From Prochlorococcus sp. AG-355-J04 (GTDB lineage Bacteria > Cyanobacteriota > Cyanobacteriia > PCC-6307 > Cyanobiaceae), in the NCBI GenBank assembly GCA_003280885.1, contig QCDN01000001.1, positions 62,001 through 126,000 of the forward strand: a stretch of DNA of 64,000 bases, given 5' to 3'. This document shows, one piece after another, positions 31,727 to 41,379 of this stretch. Made by a program: the position numbers and the translations under genes. The notes beneath the pieces were generated by a model that saw only the letters and a program-made list of their open reading frames with translations, was not told the DNA's origin and searched no databases. Positions within the stretch are counted from its first letter, which is position 1. Each line of letters begins with the position of its first letter.

Positions 31727-32803
31727 TTAAAGGGTGATTTTTAAAACTATACCTAAAATTATTAGTAAAATGTTGATTTTCCAAAAATCTTCAACTATTT
31801 TTTTTTCCTTAACTCCTTTAAGTTCAAAATGGTGGTGGAGTGGAGCCATTAAAAAAATACGTTTACCGCTGTGAAATAATTTTTTTGTAATTTTAAAAAA
31901 ACCTACTTGAATCATTACTGATAGTGATTCAATAATAAATATTCCTGAAAAAATAGATAATGTAAAAACGCTATTGGTTAATAATGCGATAGAACCTAGA
32001 ATTGCACCAATACTTAAAGATCCCGTGTCACCCATAAATATTTTTGCAGGATAACTATTGTATTTGAGAAAGCCCAAGCATATGCCCGACATTGAATAAC
32101 ATAAGATACTAAAAATAAAAAGCTCTTGCTGTTCTTTCATTAGTATTTCTGTTCCTAATCCATAAAATACAATTCCGCTACATCCAGCTGCTAATCCATC
32201 TAGGCCATCAGTTAAATTTACTGAATTACTTATGCCAACTAGTATTAAAAAAGAAATTGGCAATATGAAAATATCCATATTTATTCCCCAAGAGTCAGAT
32301 ATAGTTATTAATGGATTTATTAAATTTTTTTCATAGGCTAACAGTATAAAAATTATTGAGATGATACTTTGTAAGATAAATTTCTCTTTAGTTTTTAACC
32401 CTGTATTTTTTTTGTTTTTTATACTTAAATAATCATCAAGAAACCCTGTAATAAAGAACCCAAAAATAGTTAGGAATAAAAGTAACAATTTTAGGGAACT
32501 TAAAATTATAGTTATTATCAAAAGAAAAATCAAAAAAGGGATTATCATAAAAATCCCCCCCATTGTTGGAGTATCACTTTTTTTATAATGATTAGCAGGA
32601 CCTTCACTTCTAATATTTTGAAGTAAATTTAATTTTCGGATAATTTTTAGACCATTCTTTGTTGTGAATAAAGAAATAAAAAAAAATGATATAAAAACTC
32701 CTATAAAGAAAAAATTATTAAAAAAATAGGAAGTTACTATTAAAGCAAAAGTATTTAATATTAATAAAGATTTAAAGTTAAATTCTTTAATCTTCCCAAT
32801 CAT
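31727..32803 (-). CDS. mraY: Phospho-N-acetylmuramoyl-pentapeptide transferase
   Basis: SDTPTMGGIFMIIPF, NLTDGLDGLAAG, MGDTGSL, MAPLHHHFELKG; multi-TM. ORF opens at 32827 but MIGKIKEF at 32803 is a likely start. Confidence 0.95.
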   Translation of the reverse strand: MIGKIKEFNFKSLLILNTFALIVTSYFFNNFFFIGVFISFFFISLFTTKNGLKIIRKLNLLQNIRSEGPANHYKKSDTPTMGGIFMIIPFLIFLLIITIILSSLKLLLLFLTIFGFFITGFLDDYLSIKNKKNTGLKTKEKFILQSIISIIFILLAYEKNLINPLITISDSWGINMDIFILPISFLILVGISNSVNLTDGLDGLAAGCSGIVFYGLGTEILMKEQQELFIFSILCYSMSGICLGFLKYNSYPAKIFMGDTGSLSIGAILGSIALLTNSVFTLSIFSGIFIIESLSVMIQVGFFKITKKLFHSGKRIFLMAPLHHHFELKGVKEKKIVEDFWKINILLIILGIVLKITL

Positions 32804-33068
32804 CATCTTCTGAAGCGTCTTCTTCAATTTTATAATCTTCCTTTTCTCCCATAAGCGCTGAAAGTTCTTCTTCTTCTATAGTACTAATCTCTTGTGAATC
32901 TCCTTCTTTTTCTGCAACAAGTCTTCCTGTAGTTTCAAGCCAAGATAGCAGATCAGGTTCATCTCTTAATGGCAACACAGGAGCAGGATCATCTCTGTGG
33001 TAGCAAGTTAAAGCAGGATTGACTTCAGAAATATCGTCTAATCTAAGTTTTAGTTTATTTGGATCCAT
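32787..33068 (-). CDS. DUF3134 family protein
   Basis: 93 aa; NPALTCYHRDDPAPVLPLRDEPDLLSWLETTGRLV, acidic C-terminus. Confidence 0.8.
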   Translation of the reverse strand: MDPNKLKLRLDDISEVNPALTCYHRDDPAPVLPLRDEPDLLSWLETTGRLVAEKEGDSQEISTIEEEELSALMGEKEDYKIEEDASEDDDWED

Positions 33069-33121
33069 TTAAGAAAATGTTCTATATATAAGATAATACA
33101 TAATGATGCACTCGAAAAACT

Positions 33122-33316
33122 TTGTTTGACAAAGCAAATTTAAAATACCTTTTTATCTGGCTAATCTCATTGTTCCTGTCTGGATTATTTAAACTTGTTG
33201 GATACTTGAATCCCAATGTTTTAATAATTAATAACTTTCTTATCTTGTTACTAGTTTTTGGTCCAGCTCTTTTAGTTACAATGTTATTAGTTTTTAATAA
33301 GTTTTCAAATTCTTAA
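33122..33316 (+). CDS. Small two-TM hypothetical membrane protein
   Basis: 64 aa ORF with TTG start, hydrophobic FIWLISLFLSGLFKLVG and LLLVFGPALLVTMLLVF. Confidence 0.5.
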   Translation: MFDKANLKYLFIWLISLFLSGLFKLVGYLNPNVLIINNFLILLLVFGPALLVTMLLVFNKFSNS

Positions 33317-33352
33317 TTACGTCAAAAATTTAAATTTATGGAGCAAATTTAG

Positions 33353-34567
33353 ATGCAGCAGGTAAAAAAAGTTGTACTAGCGTATTCAGGCGGAGTGGAT
33401 ACAAGCATTTGTATTCCTTATTTAAAGAATGAATATGGAATTTCTGAAGTGGTTACTTTTGTAGCAGATCTAGGGCAAGGCGAGGATTTAGAACTTATTA
33501 GGCAAAAAGCTCTAAATTCTGGTGCATCTAAATCAATCATTGGCAATTTAGTTAATAGTTTTGTTGAGAGATATGCTTTTCCAGCTATTAGAGCAAACGC
33601 TTTATATCTAGATAAATATCCTTTATCTACTGCTCTTGCTAGGCCTTTAATTGCTGAAAATCTTGTTAATATTGCCAGAGAGATTAATGCCGATGCAGTA
33701 GCTCATGGATGCACTGGTAAAGGGAATGATCAAGTTCGATTTGATTTAGCAATTAGTGCTTTAGGCCCTGATTTGAAAATAATTACTCCTGCTAGAGAGT
33801 GGAATATGAGTAGGGAAGAGGCAATTGTCTATGGAGAAAAATTTGGTATTCCAGCACCAGTATCAAAAAAATCACCATATTCAATAGACGTAAACTTGCT
33901 TGGCAGGAGTATTGAAGCGGGTATATTAGAAGACCCAATGCAAGAAGCACCTGAAGATATATTTGCGATTACATCATCAATTCATAATTCGCCTGATTCT
34001 CCTCAAGATGTAGAAATTGTTTTTAAAAATGGTTTTCCAGTTGGAATTAATGATGAATTTTTAAGTCCATTAGAGATTATTCAAAAAGCTAATGATCTTT
34101 CAGGTCTGCATGGTTTTGGAAGAATAGATATGATTGAAGATAGAGTAGTAGGAATTAAGAGTAGAGAGATTTATGAAACACCTGGACTCTTACTTTTAAT
34201 TAAAGCTCATAAAGAACTAGAGAGTATAACTTTAAACCCAGATGTTGTCGACTTTAAAGGAATAGTTGAAAAAAAATGGGGACAATTAGTCTATCAAGGG
34301 TTTTGGTTTGGACCTCTTAAAAGGAGTTTAGATGCATTTATATCATCAACTCAAACATCAGTTAATGGAAGAGTAAAGATTAGACTTCATAAGGGGAACG
34401 CAATGGTAATTGGGAGAATGTCCGAGAATAATTCTCTTTATAGGGAAGATTTGGCAACTTATAGCAAAGATGATGTATTTAAACATTCGTTAGCAGAGGG
34501 TTTTATTTATATGTGGGGTATGTCTAATAAAATATGGGCTGAGTTAAATTCAAAAATAAAAGATTAA
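33353..34567 (+). CDS. argG: Argininosuccinate synthase
   Basis: [39 protein letters not shown]. Confidence 0.98.
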   Translation: MQQVKKVVLAYSGGVDTSICIPYLKNEYGISEVVTFVADLGQGEDLELIRQKALNSGASKSIIGNLVNSFVERYAFPAIRANALYLDKYPLSTALARPLIAENLVNIAREINADAVAHGCTGKGNDQVRFDLAISALGPDLKIITPAREWNMSREEAIVYGEKFGIPAPVSKKSPYSIDVNLLGRSIEAGILEDPMQEAPEDIFAITSSIHNSPDSPQDVEIVFKNGFPVGINDEFLSPLEIIQKANDLSGLHGFGRIDMIEDRVVGIKSREIYETPGLLLLIKAHKELESITLNPDVVDFKGIVEKKWGQLVYQGFWFGPLKRSLDAFISSTQTSVNGRVKIRLHKGNAMVIGRMSENNSLYREDLATYSKDDVFKHSLAEGFIYMWGMSNKIWAELNSKIKD

Positions 34568-34570
34568 CAT

Positions 34571-35044
34571 TTAAGATTCTTCATTTTCTTTGGTTTCAAT
34601 ATCATCTTTTCCGGAAGTTGAAGTATCTAGACTTGTTACTGGTTGTTTATCTTTAGATTCAACTTTAGTTTCTGGATTCTCTTTGTCATCTGCTTGAGTT
34701 GAACTCTTAGTAGAAGGTCTTGGAGTTGGCAAAGGTCCTTCCTGTTTAACGGTCATATATCTAATAACATCTTCACTAAGTCTCATTGCTTTTTCAATTT
34801 TGAAAATATGTTGTCCATCACCTTGATGACTTAGTTGGACGTAAATACCTTCTCTATGTTTTGAAATTTGGTAGGCCAATCTTCTTTTGCCCCTCATTTG
34901 ACTATCGAGGATGGTACCGCCAAATTTTTCTAAAAGCTTATTGTAATTATCAATGTGATTAGTTACTTCATCTTCCGCAATATCTGGGCGGAGGATGTAC
35001 ATGGTTTCGTAATAAGATTGTTGTTCGTTCATTGTTTCAGACAA
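34571..35044 (-). CDS. rpsF: 30S ribosomal protein S6
   Basis: [32 protein letters not shown], with acidic/polar C-terminal extension. Confidence 0.95.
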   Translation of the reverse strand: MSETMNEQQSYYETMYILRPDIAEDEVTNHIDNYNKLLEKFGGTILDSQMRGKRRLAYQISKHREGIYVQLSHQGDGQHIFKIEKAMRLSEDVIRYMTVKQEGPLPTPRPSTKSSTQADDKENPETKVESKDKQPVTSLDTSTSGKDDIETKENEES

Positions 35045-35135
35045 GGACTTTGGCTCATAAATTTACGTGATGAGCGTCTGTTCATCTTTAACGATACATC
35101 ATGATGTGCAGTTCCTTGAAATTAGCATTATTTAT

Positions 35136-35996
35136 TTAAAGATAGTTTTGGAGTGCGTCATTCATGATATGAAAAGGTACTTCTAAGCCACCTGTCCAAA
35201 ATGATAATGATTTCAATCCCTGAGCAACTAGCATTTGTAAGCCATCGATAGTCATGCATCCCCTACTAGCGCTAAATTTTAATAGATGGGTTGGAGTAGG
35301 GTTGTAAATTAAATCATAAACGATTGTTTTTGAGTTAAGAGATCTCCAAAAAGACTTCCCATATGGCAATAAATTCATTTCATGATTACTTCTTTTCATT
35401 CCTACTGGGGTTGTATTTACAACTAAATCTGCTTCTTCAATTAAATTTTGAGCTTGATTATCATTATTTAACAAACCCTTGAGTTCAATTTGATTTTCAA
35501 AATTTTTTATTAATTCATCTAATGATGATTTGTTTCGTGATACTACTGAAATTCTTGAAAGATTTAAATTTATTAATCCTTGAATAACTGATCTTGCTGC
35601 ACCACCGGTGCCAAGAACTATCGATTGCTTTTTTGCTAAGTTTAATGTTTTCAAAGGATAAATAAATCCTTCTACATCTGTATTAGTTGCGCTCCATTCT
35701 TTTTCAGAATTTAATTTAAGAGTATTAATTGCTTTCAATTTGCTTGCAATAGGTGAAATTTCACTACAAAGGTTAAAAACTTTTTCTTTATGGGGAATTG
35801 TAATATTTAAACCTTTGCAATTAATTTTTTTTAAAGAATTTAGAACTAATTCAAGATCTTCATCTTTACAAGGTATGGCGATATAAATTAAATCTAGGCC
35901 TAAATATTGAAGGGCAGCATTTTGCATAATCGGTGATAAGGAATGGCTTACTGGGTTTCCGATTAATGCAATAAAAGATGTCTTACTTGAAATCAT
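35136..35996 (-). CDS. aroE: Shikimate dehydrogenase
   Basis: IGNPVSHSLSPIMQNAA, NITIPHKEKV, GTGGAARSV; likely start MISSKTS at 35996. Confidence 0.95.
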   Translation of the reverse strand: MISSKTSFIALIGNPVSHSLSPIMQNAALQYLGLDLIYIAIPCKDEDLELVLNSLKKINCKGLNITIPHKEKVFNLCSEISPIASKLKAINTLKLNSEKEWSATNTDVEGFIYPLKTLNLAKKQSIVLGTGGAARSVIQGLINLNLSRISVVSRNKSSLDELIKNFENQIELKGLLNNDNQAQNLIEEADLVVNTTPVGMKRSNHEMNLLPYGKSFWRSLNSKTIVYDLIYNPTPTHLLKFSASRGCMTIDGLQMLVAQGLKSLSFWTGGLEVPFHIMNDALQNYL

Positions 35997-36111
35997 GTTT
36001 TGAAATTTTTTTAAAAAATAACGATCTGTTCGGGAACCACACCCCGTCTTTGAGTAACAATAATGACGCCGATGACCGATTATGGAGAATATCAAATATT
36101 AGAAATTACCC

Positions 36112-38019
36112 ATGGGTAAGGTTGTAGGAATCGATTTAGGTACAACTAATAGTTGTGTCGCTGTAATGGAAGGTGGTAAACCCACTGTAATAGCAAATGC
36201 TGAGGGTTTCAGAACTACTCCATCAGTTGTTGCATATACAAAAAATCAAGACCAGCTTGTTGGACAAATTGCCAAAAGACAAGCTGTTATGAATCCTGAA
36301 AATACCTTTTATTCTGCAAAACGTTTTGTTGGTAGAAGAGTCGATGAAGTTAATGAAGAATCTAAAGAAGTTAGTTATTCTGTTGAAAAATCTGGTTCTA
36401 GTGTCAAATTAAAATGTCCTATTTTGGATAAGCAGTTTTCTCCTGAAGAGGTAAGTTCTCAAGTTTTAAGAAAGTTAGCAGATGATGCGGGTAAATACCT
36501 TGGTGACAAAGTTACACAGGCAGTAATTACAGTTCCTGCGTATTTTAATGACTCTCAAAGACAGGCTACTAAAGACGCTGGAAAGATTGCAGGTTTAGAA
36601 GTTCTCAGGATTGTTAATGAGCCAACAGCTGCAGCCTTAGCATATGGTTTGGACAAAGAAAATGAAAAAATTCTTGTTTTTGATTTAGGGGGAGGAACAT
36701 TTGATGTATCAGTGATTGAAGCCGGTGACGGAGTAACTGAAGTTTTATCTACATCTGGAGATACGCATTTAGGTGGTGATGATTTTGATAGATGTATCGT
36801 AGATCATTTAGCTAGTACTTTTAAATCAAACGAGGGAATTGACCTTAGACAAGATAAACAAGCTTTACAAAGGCTTACCGAAGCTGCTGAAAAAGCAAAA
36901 ATTGAGCTTTCAAATGCTACTCAAAGTGAAATAAACTTACCTTTTATCACAGCGACTCCTGAAGGTCCAAAACATTTGGATTTGAACCTAACTCGAGCAA
37001 AGTTTGAGGAATTAGCCGCTTCTTTAATAGATAGGTGCAAGACTCCAGTCGAAAGAGCTATAAGTGATGCAAAAATTTCTACAAGTGAAATTGACGAGGT
37101 TGTAATGGTTGGAGGTTCATCTAGAATCCCTGCTGTTCTAGATTTAGTTAAAAAAATAATAGGTAAAGAACCAAATCAAACAGTTAATCCTGATGAGGTA
37201 GTAGCTGTTGGAGCTGCAATTCAGGGAGGTGTTCTAGCAGGAGAGGTTAAAGATATATTATTACTTGATGTTACTCCACTTTCTCTAGGTGTAGAGACTT
37301 TAGGGGGAGTAATGACAAAAATGATAAATCGAAATACTACAGTGCCTACTAAGAAATCTGAAACATATTCAACTGCTGTTGATGGACAAACAAATGTAGA
37401 AATACACGTTTTACAGGGTGAAAGAGAAATGGCTTCTGATAACAAAAGTTTAGGAACTTTTAGATTGGATGGTATACCATCTGCACCAAGGGGTGTGCCG
37501 CAAATTGAAGTTACATTCGATATCGATGCGAATGGTATTCTTAGTGTTACTGCCAAAGATAAAGGAAGTGGTAAAGAGCAAAGTATTTCTATCACTGGCG
37601 CTTCGACTTTATCTGATAATGAAGTAGAAAAAATGGTAAAAGATGCTGAGTCAAATGCCTCTGCAGATAAAGAAAAAAGAGAAAAAATTGATTTAAAAAA
37701 TCAAGCCGAAACACTCGTTTATCAGACAGAGAAGCAACTTGGTGAGCTGGGCGATAAAATTGATGCTGCAGCAAAGTCTAAAGTTGAAGAAAAAAGTAAT
37801 GCTTTAAAAGAAGCAACTTCAAAAGAAGATTATGAATCAATGAAAAAACTTCTTGAAGAACTTCAGCAAGAACTTTATGCAGTTGGTTCATCTGTTTATC
37901 AGCAACCCGGAAATCAGCCCCCTTCACCTGGCGCAGCAGGCGGTCCTGATCAGAGTGATTCAAACGAAAAAGGTGGAGATGATGTAATTGATGCAGACTT
38001 TACTGAAACAAAAGATTAG
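36112..38019 (+). CDS. dnaK: Chaperone protein DnaK
   Basis: [38 protein letters not shown]. Confidence 0.98.
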   Translation: MGKVVGIDLGTTNSCVAVMEGGKPTVIANAEGFRTTPSVVAYTKNQDQLVGQIAKRQAVMNPENTFYSAKRFVGRRVDEVNEESKEVSYSVEKSGSSVKLKCPILDKQFSPEEVSSQVLRKLADDAGKYLGDKVTQAVITVPAYFNDSQRQATKDAGKIAGLEVLRIVNEPTAAALAYGLDKENEKILVFDLGGGTFDVSVIEAGDGVTEVLSTSGDTHLGGDDFDRCIVDHLASTFKSNEGIDLRQDKQALQRLTEAAEKAKIELSNATQSEINLPFITATPEGPKHLDLNLTRAKFEELAASLIDRCKTPVERAISDAKISTSEIDEVVMVGGSSRIPAVLDLVKKIIGKEPNQTVNPDEVVAVGAAIQGGVLAGEVKDILLLDVTPLSLGVETLGGVMTKMINRNTTVPTKKSETYSTAVDGQTNVEIHVLQGEREMASDNKSLGTFRLDGIPSAPRGVPQIEVTFDIDANGILSVTAKDKGSGKEQSISITGASTLSDNEVEKMVKDAESNASADKEKREKIDLKNQAETLVYQTEKQLGELGDKIDAAAKSKVEEKSNALKEATSKEDYESMKKLLEELQQELYAVGSSVYQQPGNQPPSPGAAGGPDQSDSNEKGGDDVIDADFTETKD

Positions 38020-39098
38020 TAAAGGTAATTTTTAATTTCATTAGCAACCCATTTAGAACAAGCTGGAGCCAGTAAAATCCCATTTTTATAAAAACCTGTA
38101 CATATAATTTGTCCATCTTCAAGATTTTTCATGATTGGTGAAGGCTCACCAACTGGTCTTGATCTTATTCCAAACCATTTTTTTGAAATTTTCCCTTTCA
38201 TCAGCCAATTTGGTTTTTTATCGAGAAAATTTGTGAGTTTTTCGAATGTATTTTCTTCCGGAATAGTATTATATTCGTCAGTTGATCCAATAATAAGCTT
38301 ATTTTTTGATTTTGGAATTATATTTTTACCATTGATATTAAATTGTTTTGGTAGCGATAATAAATCAATTTCTGTATCATTTATATCAATTTCCATAGCT
38401 TGACCTAAAACAGGTTTTAGTTTGATGTTGTGAGATAAGTTATCTATTAAATCAATCGCATTTAGTGAATTACACAAAATAACCATTTCAGATTTGATGT
38501 TTTCATTATTCCTTGTTGTAGAAATCCATTGATTGTTTGATTTTCTAATTTTTATTATTTCTCCTCGTAAAAAATTTACTTTTTTATGTTTTAGATATTT
38601 ATCGAGTGTTTCAAGTAATGACAAAGCATTTATTCTTCCATCATTGAATGAAATCATTCCTTTTATATTCTTTGTTTGGAAGGCTTTATTTATATTCTTG
38701 ATAAATATTGAGTCTCTTTCTAAAATTCGTAGGTTTGGATCATTATTTTTACAAATAAATTCCTCTAATTTTTTGAACTTTTCTTCATTAGTAGTTAGTT
38801 GTATTAATGGTTTTTCGATATTTAATTCATAATTAAATTTTTGCAGGAATGTAATCCATTGTGGCCATAATTCAATGCTTTGTTTCCTGAGGTCCCAACT
38901 TCTACCTCTTCTTTTTTGATACATATTACCCATTAGTAATCCTAAAGCTGCATTGCTACTATTTTGAAGAAGATTTGGATCTATTATTGTTATCTGAAAA
39001 CCTAATTCTGATAATTCTAAGGCATTAAATTTTCCAATAATCCCTGATCCAATAATAACTATGTGTGCTTTTTGAAAATTTTCTTTTAAGCTTTTCAT
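38016..39098 (-). CDS. FAD-dependent amino acid/glycine oxidase-like (DAO family)
   Basis: [22 protein letters not shown]-terminal [13 protein letters not shown]...[13 protein letters not shown]. Confidence 0.82.
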   Translation of the reverse strand: MKSLKENFQKAHIVIIGSGIIGKFNALELSELGFQITIIDPNLLQNSSNAALGLLMGNMYQKRRGRSWDLRKQSIELWPQWITFLQKFNYELNIEKPLIQLTTNEEKFKKLEEFICKNNDPNLRILERDSIFIKNINKAFQTKNIKGMISFNDGRINALSLLETLDKYLKHKKVNFLRGEIIKIRKSNNQWISTTRNNENIKSEMVILCNSLNAIDLIDNLSHNIKLKPVLGQAMEIDINDTEIDLLSLPKQFNINGKNIIPKSKNKLIIGSTDEYNTIPEENTFEKLTNFLDKKPNWLMKGKISKKWFGIRSRPVGEPSPIMKNLEDGQIICTGFYKNGILLAPACSKWVANEIKNYLY

Positions 39099-39146
39099 TG
39101 ATATATTGGATATGCTTGCCTATTTGACTTAATATTTAAAGATTTT

Positions 39147-40001
39147 TTGGAACATCCTTCAATTATATTCAAAATTGTTTGCCCCGATCGTCCGGGTCTT
39201 GTAAGTTTACTTACAAGTTGGATTTCAAATTACGGCGGCAATATAAAACATTCTGATCATCATACAGATCAAGATGCAGGTTTGTTTCTTAGTCGAATTG
39301 AATGGAATAGTAAAAATGCATCTTTTAATAGAGATGAAATTTATAAAGAATTTAAAAAAATTGCAGATAAAGTAAATGGAAAATTTAACGTAAATTATTC
39401 TGATGAAATTCCAAATGTTGCTATTTTCGTGAGTAAACAAAATCATTGTTTGATTGATTTACTTTGGCGAGTAAGAAATGGTGAACTCAAAATGAAAGTG
39501 CCGTTAATAATTTCAAATCATCCTGATCTTGAAAATATTGCAAATGACTTTAATGCAAAATTTGTTCATATTGATACCTTTAATATTGATAAATCTATTG
39601 TTGAAGATCAATTTTTAAGTTTACTCAAAGAGTATGAAATTGATCTTGTTGTATTAGCCAAATATATGCAAATTTTGAGTAACTCTTTTTTAAAAAAGTT
39701 TTCTTCAATAATCAATATTCATCATTCTTTCTTACCTGCATTCAAGGGCGCGCAACCATATCATCGAGCATGGAAGAGGGGTGTTAAATTAATCGGTGCT
39801 ACTGCCCATTATGTCACTGAAGATCTTGATGAAGGTCCGATAATAGAGCAATGCACAGTTCATGTTAGTCATAGGGACGAAGTTGATGATCTGATTAGAA
39901 AAGGAAGAGATATTGAAAGAATTGCTTTGGCAAGAGCTGTTAGATTACATTTAAATCATCAAGTATTTGTTTATAACAGCAAAACTGCTGTTTTTGAATG
40001 A
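39147..40001 (+). CDS. purU: Formyltetrahydrofolate deformylase
   Basis: CPDRPGLVSLLTSWI ACT domain, IINIHHSFLPAFKGAQPYHRAWKRGVKLIGATAHYVTEDLDEGPII; TTG start. Confidence 0.95.
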   Translation: MEHPSIIFKIVCPDRPGLVSLLTSWISNYGGNIKHSDHHTDQDAGLFLSRIEWNSKNASFNRDEIYKEFKKIADKVNGKFNVNYSDEIPNVAIFVSKQNHCLIDLLWRVRNGELKMKVPLIISNHPDLENIANDFNAKFVHIDTFNIDKSIVEDQFLSLLKEYEIDLVVLAKYMQILSNSFLKKFSSIINIHHSFLPAFKGAQPYHRAWKRGVKLIGATAHYVTEDLDEGPIIEQCTVHVSHRDEVDDLIRKGRDIERIALARAVRLHLNHQVFVYNSKTAVFE

Positions 40002-40011
40002 AGGTCATTTT

Positions 40012-41370
40012 CTAGTCCTCTAATTCAATTTGTATTTGTCTCTCATAAATTGATTCTTCATTAAAAGCCCTTGCTATCAAGAAACTGGCAATGCAGCTGA
40101 TTAAGACAGGTTTCATTATTAATAAATTTTTTGTCAAAGCAAAAGCTAAAAACATAGCTGTAATTGGCGTTCGCGAACATCCTGCTACGAAAGCTCCCAT
40201 TCCCGCAAAAATGTATGTACTTGGTGCATGTCCAGTTGCAATTTCTACCCAGCTCCCCATTATTAGTCCAATTGACCCTCCTAAAGTAAGCATAGGATAG
40301 AACAATCCTCCAGGAGCTCCAGATGCTGCAGCTAAACCTGTTGTGATAAACAAAACTAAAACTGCTAACAAAGCAATTCCAATACTGATATTTTGCTCAG
40401 CTATTATTTTCTGTAATTCATCTAAATTATGAAATGTACTGGGTAAAAAAGAATAGATACTTCCTAAAGTAAGTCCACAGATACTCATTTTTAAAACAAA
40501 TTTATTTTTATACCACTTTTTGCCAAGATTTTGCATGAACAAAACATATCTGCTGTACAATTCTGCAAAGATCCCAATGATTAGTCCAAGTAAAACTAGG
40601 TATATAAAATCTATTGGTAAGAAAAAAACTGATGGGTCATATTCTTTTTGAATCAAAAATCCTAGGTTAAAATCAAAGCCTCCTGCTTTAGGATCTAAGC
40701 CCAAGGCTTGAATAATATCAGCAGATGAATCTGCAATGAAAGTTGTAATTACTACTAAAAGCAAAATTACTGGTCTAGCAGAGTTTAACAGCTCTTCAAT
40801 TGCATAAACAAACCCTCCTAATGGAGCGCTAAATACTGCAGCTATTCCAGCACCACCACCTGCTGCTACTATGACTCTTCTGAAAGCTGTGGGAGCTTTT
40901 AGCCATTTGGCCATTTGCCAAGCAACTGATCCTCCCATTTGCACAGATGGACCCTCTGGACCTAAAGGGAATCCACTACCAATAGCGATAATTCCTGATA
41001 TGAGCTTTACTATGCCTACTTTTATATTCATTGGTACTTTTTTATGCCTTAAGAAACCCATGATTTGACTAACACCAGAACCTTTAGCTGCAGGTGCAAT
41101 ATTTTTAATCAAATATCCTGCAATTGCTCCTCCTACAGCTCCAAAAATTGGTAATACTGCAATGGATGGCAATTGGTCTAAAAGTGCTAATCTCCAATTA
41201 TTTATGAAGTAGATTCCGGTTTTAAAGAATATGCTTGTAATAGAAGCTCCTAATCCTGTTAATAAGAGCGACAATGCAACGACGAGAGATCTTTGTTTTA
41301 ATAATTTTTTGATGCTGCGAGAAGAATTATTTCTGGTTTTTTGAATATTTTCTTTTATAAAGTTTGGCAT
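40012..41370 (-). CDS. ClC-family chloride channel/transporter
   Basis: GSGVSQIMG, GPLGPEGPSVQMGG-like (GFPLGPEGPSVQMGG), GAPGGLFYPML. Confidence 0.93.
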   Translation of the reverse strand: MPNFIKENIQKTRNNSSRSIKKLLKQRSLVVALSLLLTGLGASITSIFFKTGIYFINNWRLALLDQLPSIAVLPIFGAVGGAIAGYLIKNIAPAAKGSGVSQIMGFLRHKKVPMNIKVGIVKLISGIIAIGSGFPLGPEGPSVQMGGSVAWQMAKWLKAPTAFRRVIVAAGGGAGIAAVFSAPLGGFVYAIEELLNSARPVILLLVVITTFIADSSADIIQALGLDPKAGGFDFNLGFLIQKEYDPSVFFLPIDFIYLVLLGLIIGIFAELYSRYVLFMQNLGKKWYKNKFVLKMSICGLTLGSIYSFLPSTFHNLDELQKIIAEQNISIGIALLAVLVLFITTGLAAASGAPGGLFYPMLTLGGSIGLIMGSWVEIATGHAPSTYIFAGMGAFVAGCSRTPITAMFLAFALTKNLLIMKPVLISCIASFLIARAFNEESIYERQIQIELED

Positions 41371-41379
41371 AATCCATGA

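Noticed and set aside
37221-37963. Three minus-strand ORFs inside dnaK
   Set aside because: Antisense ORFs in dnaK are a common artefact of its codon structure; they overlap a highly conserved gene completely.
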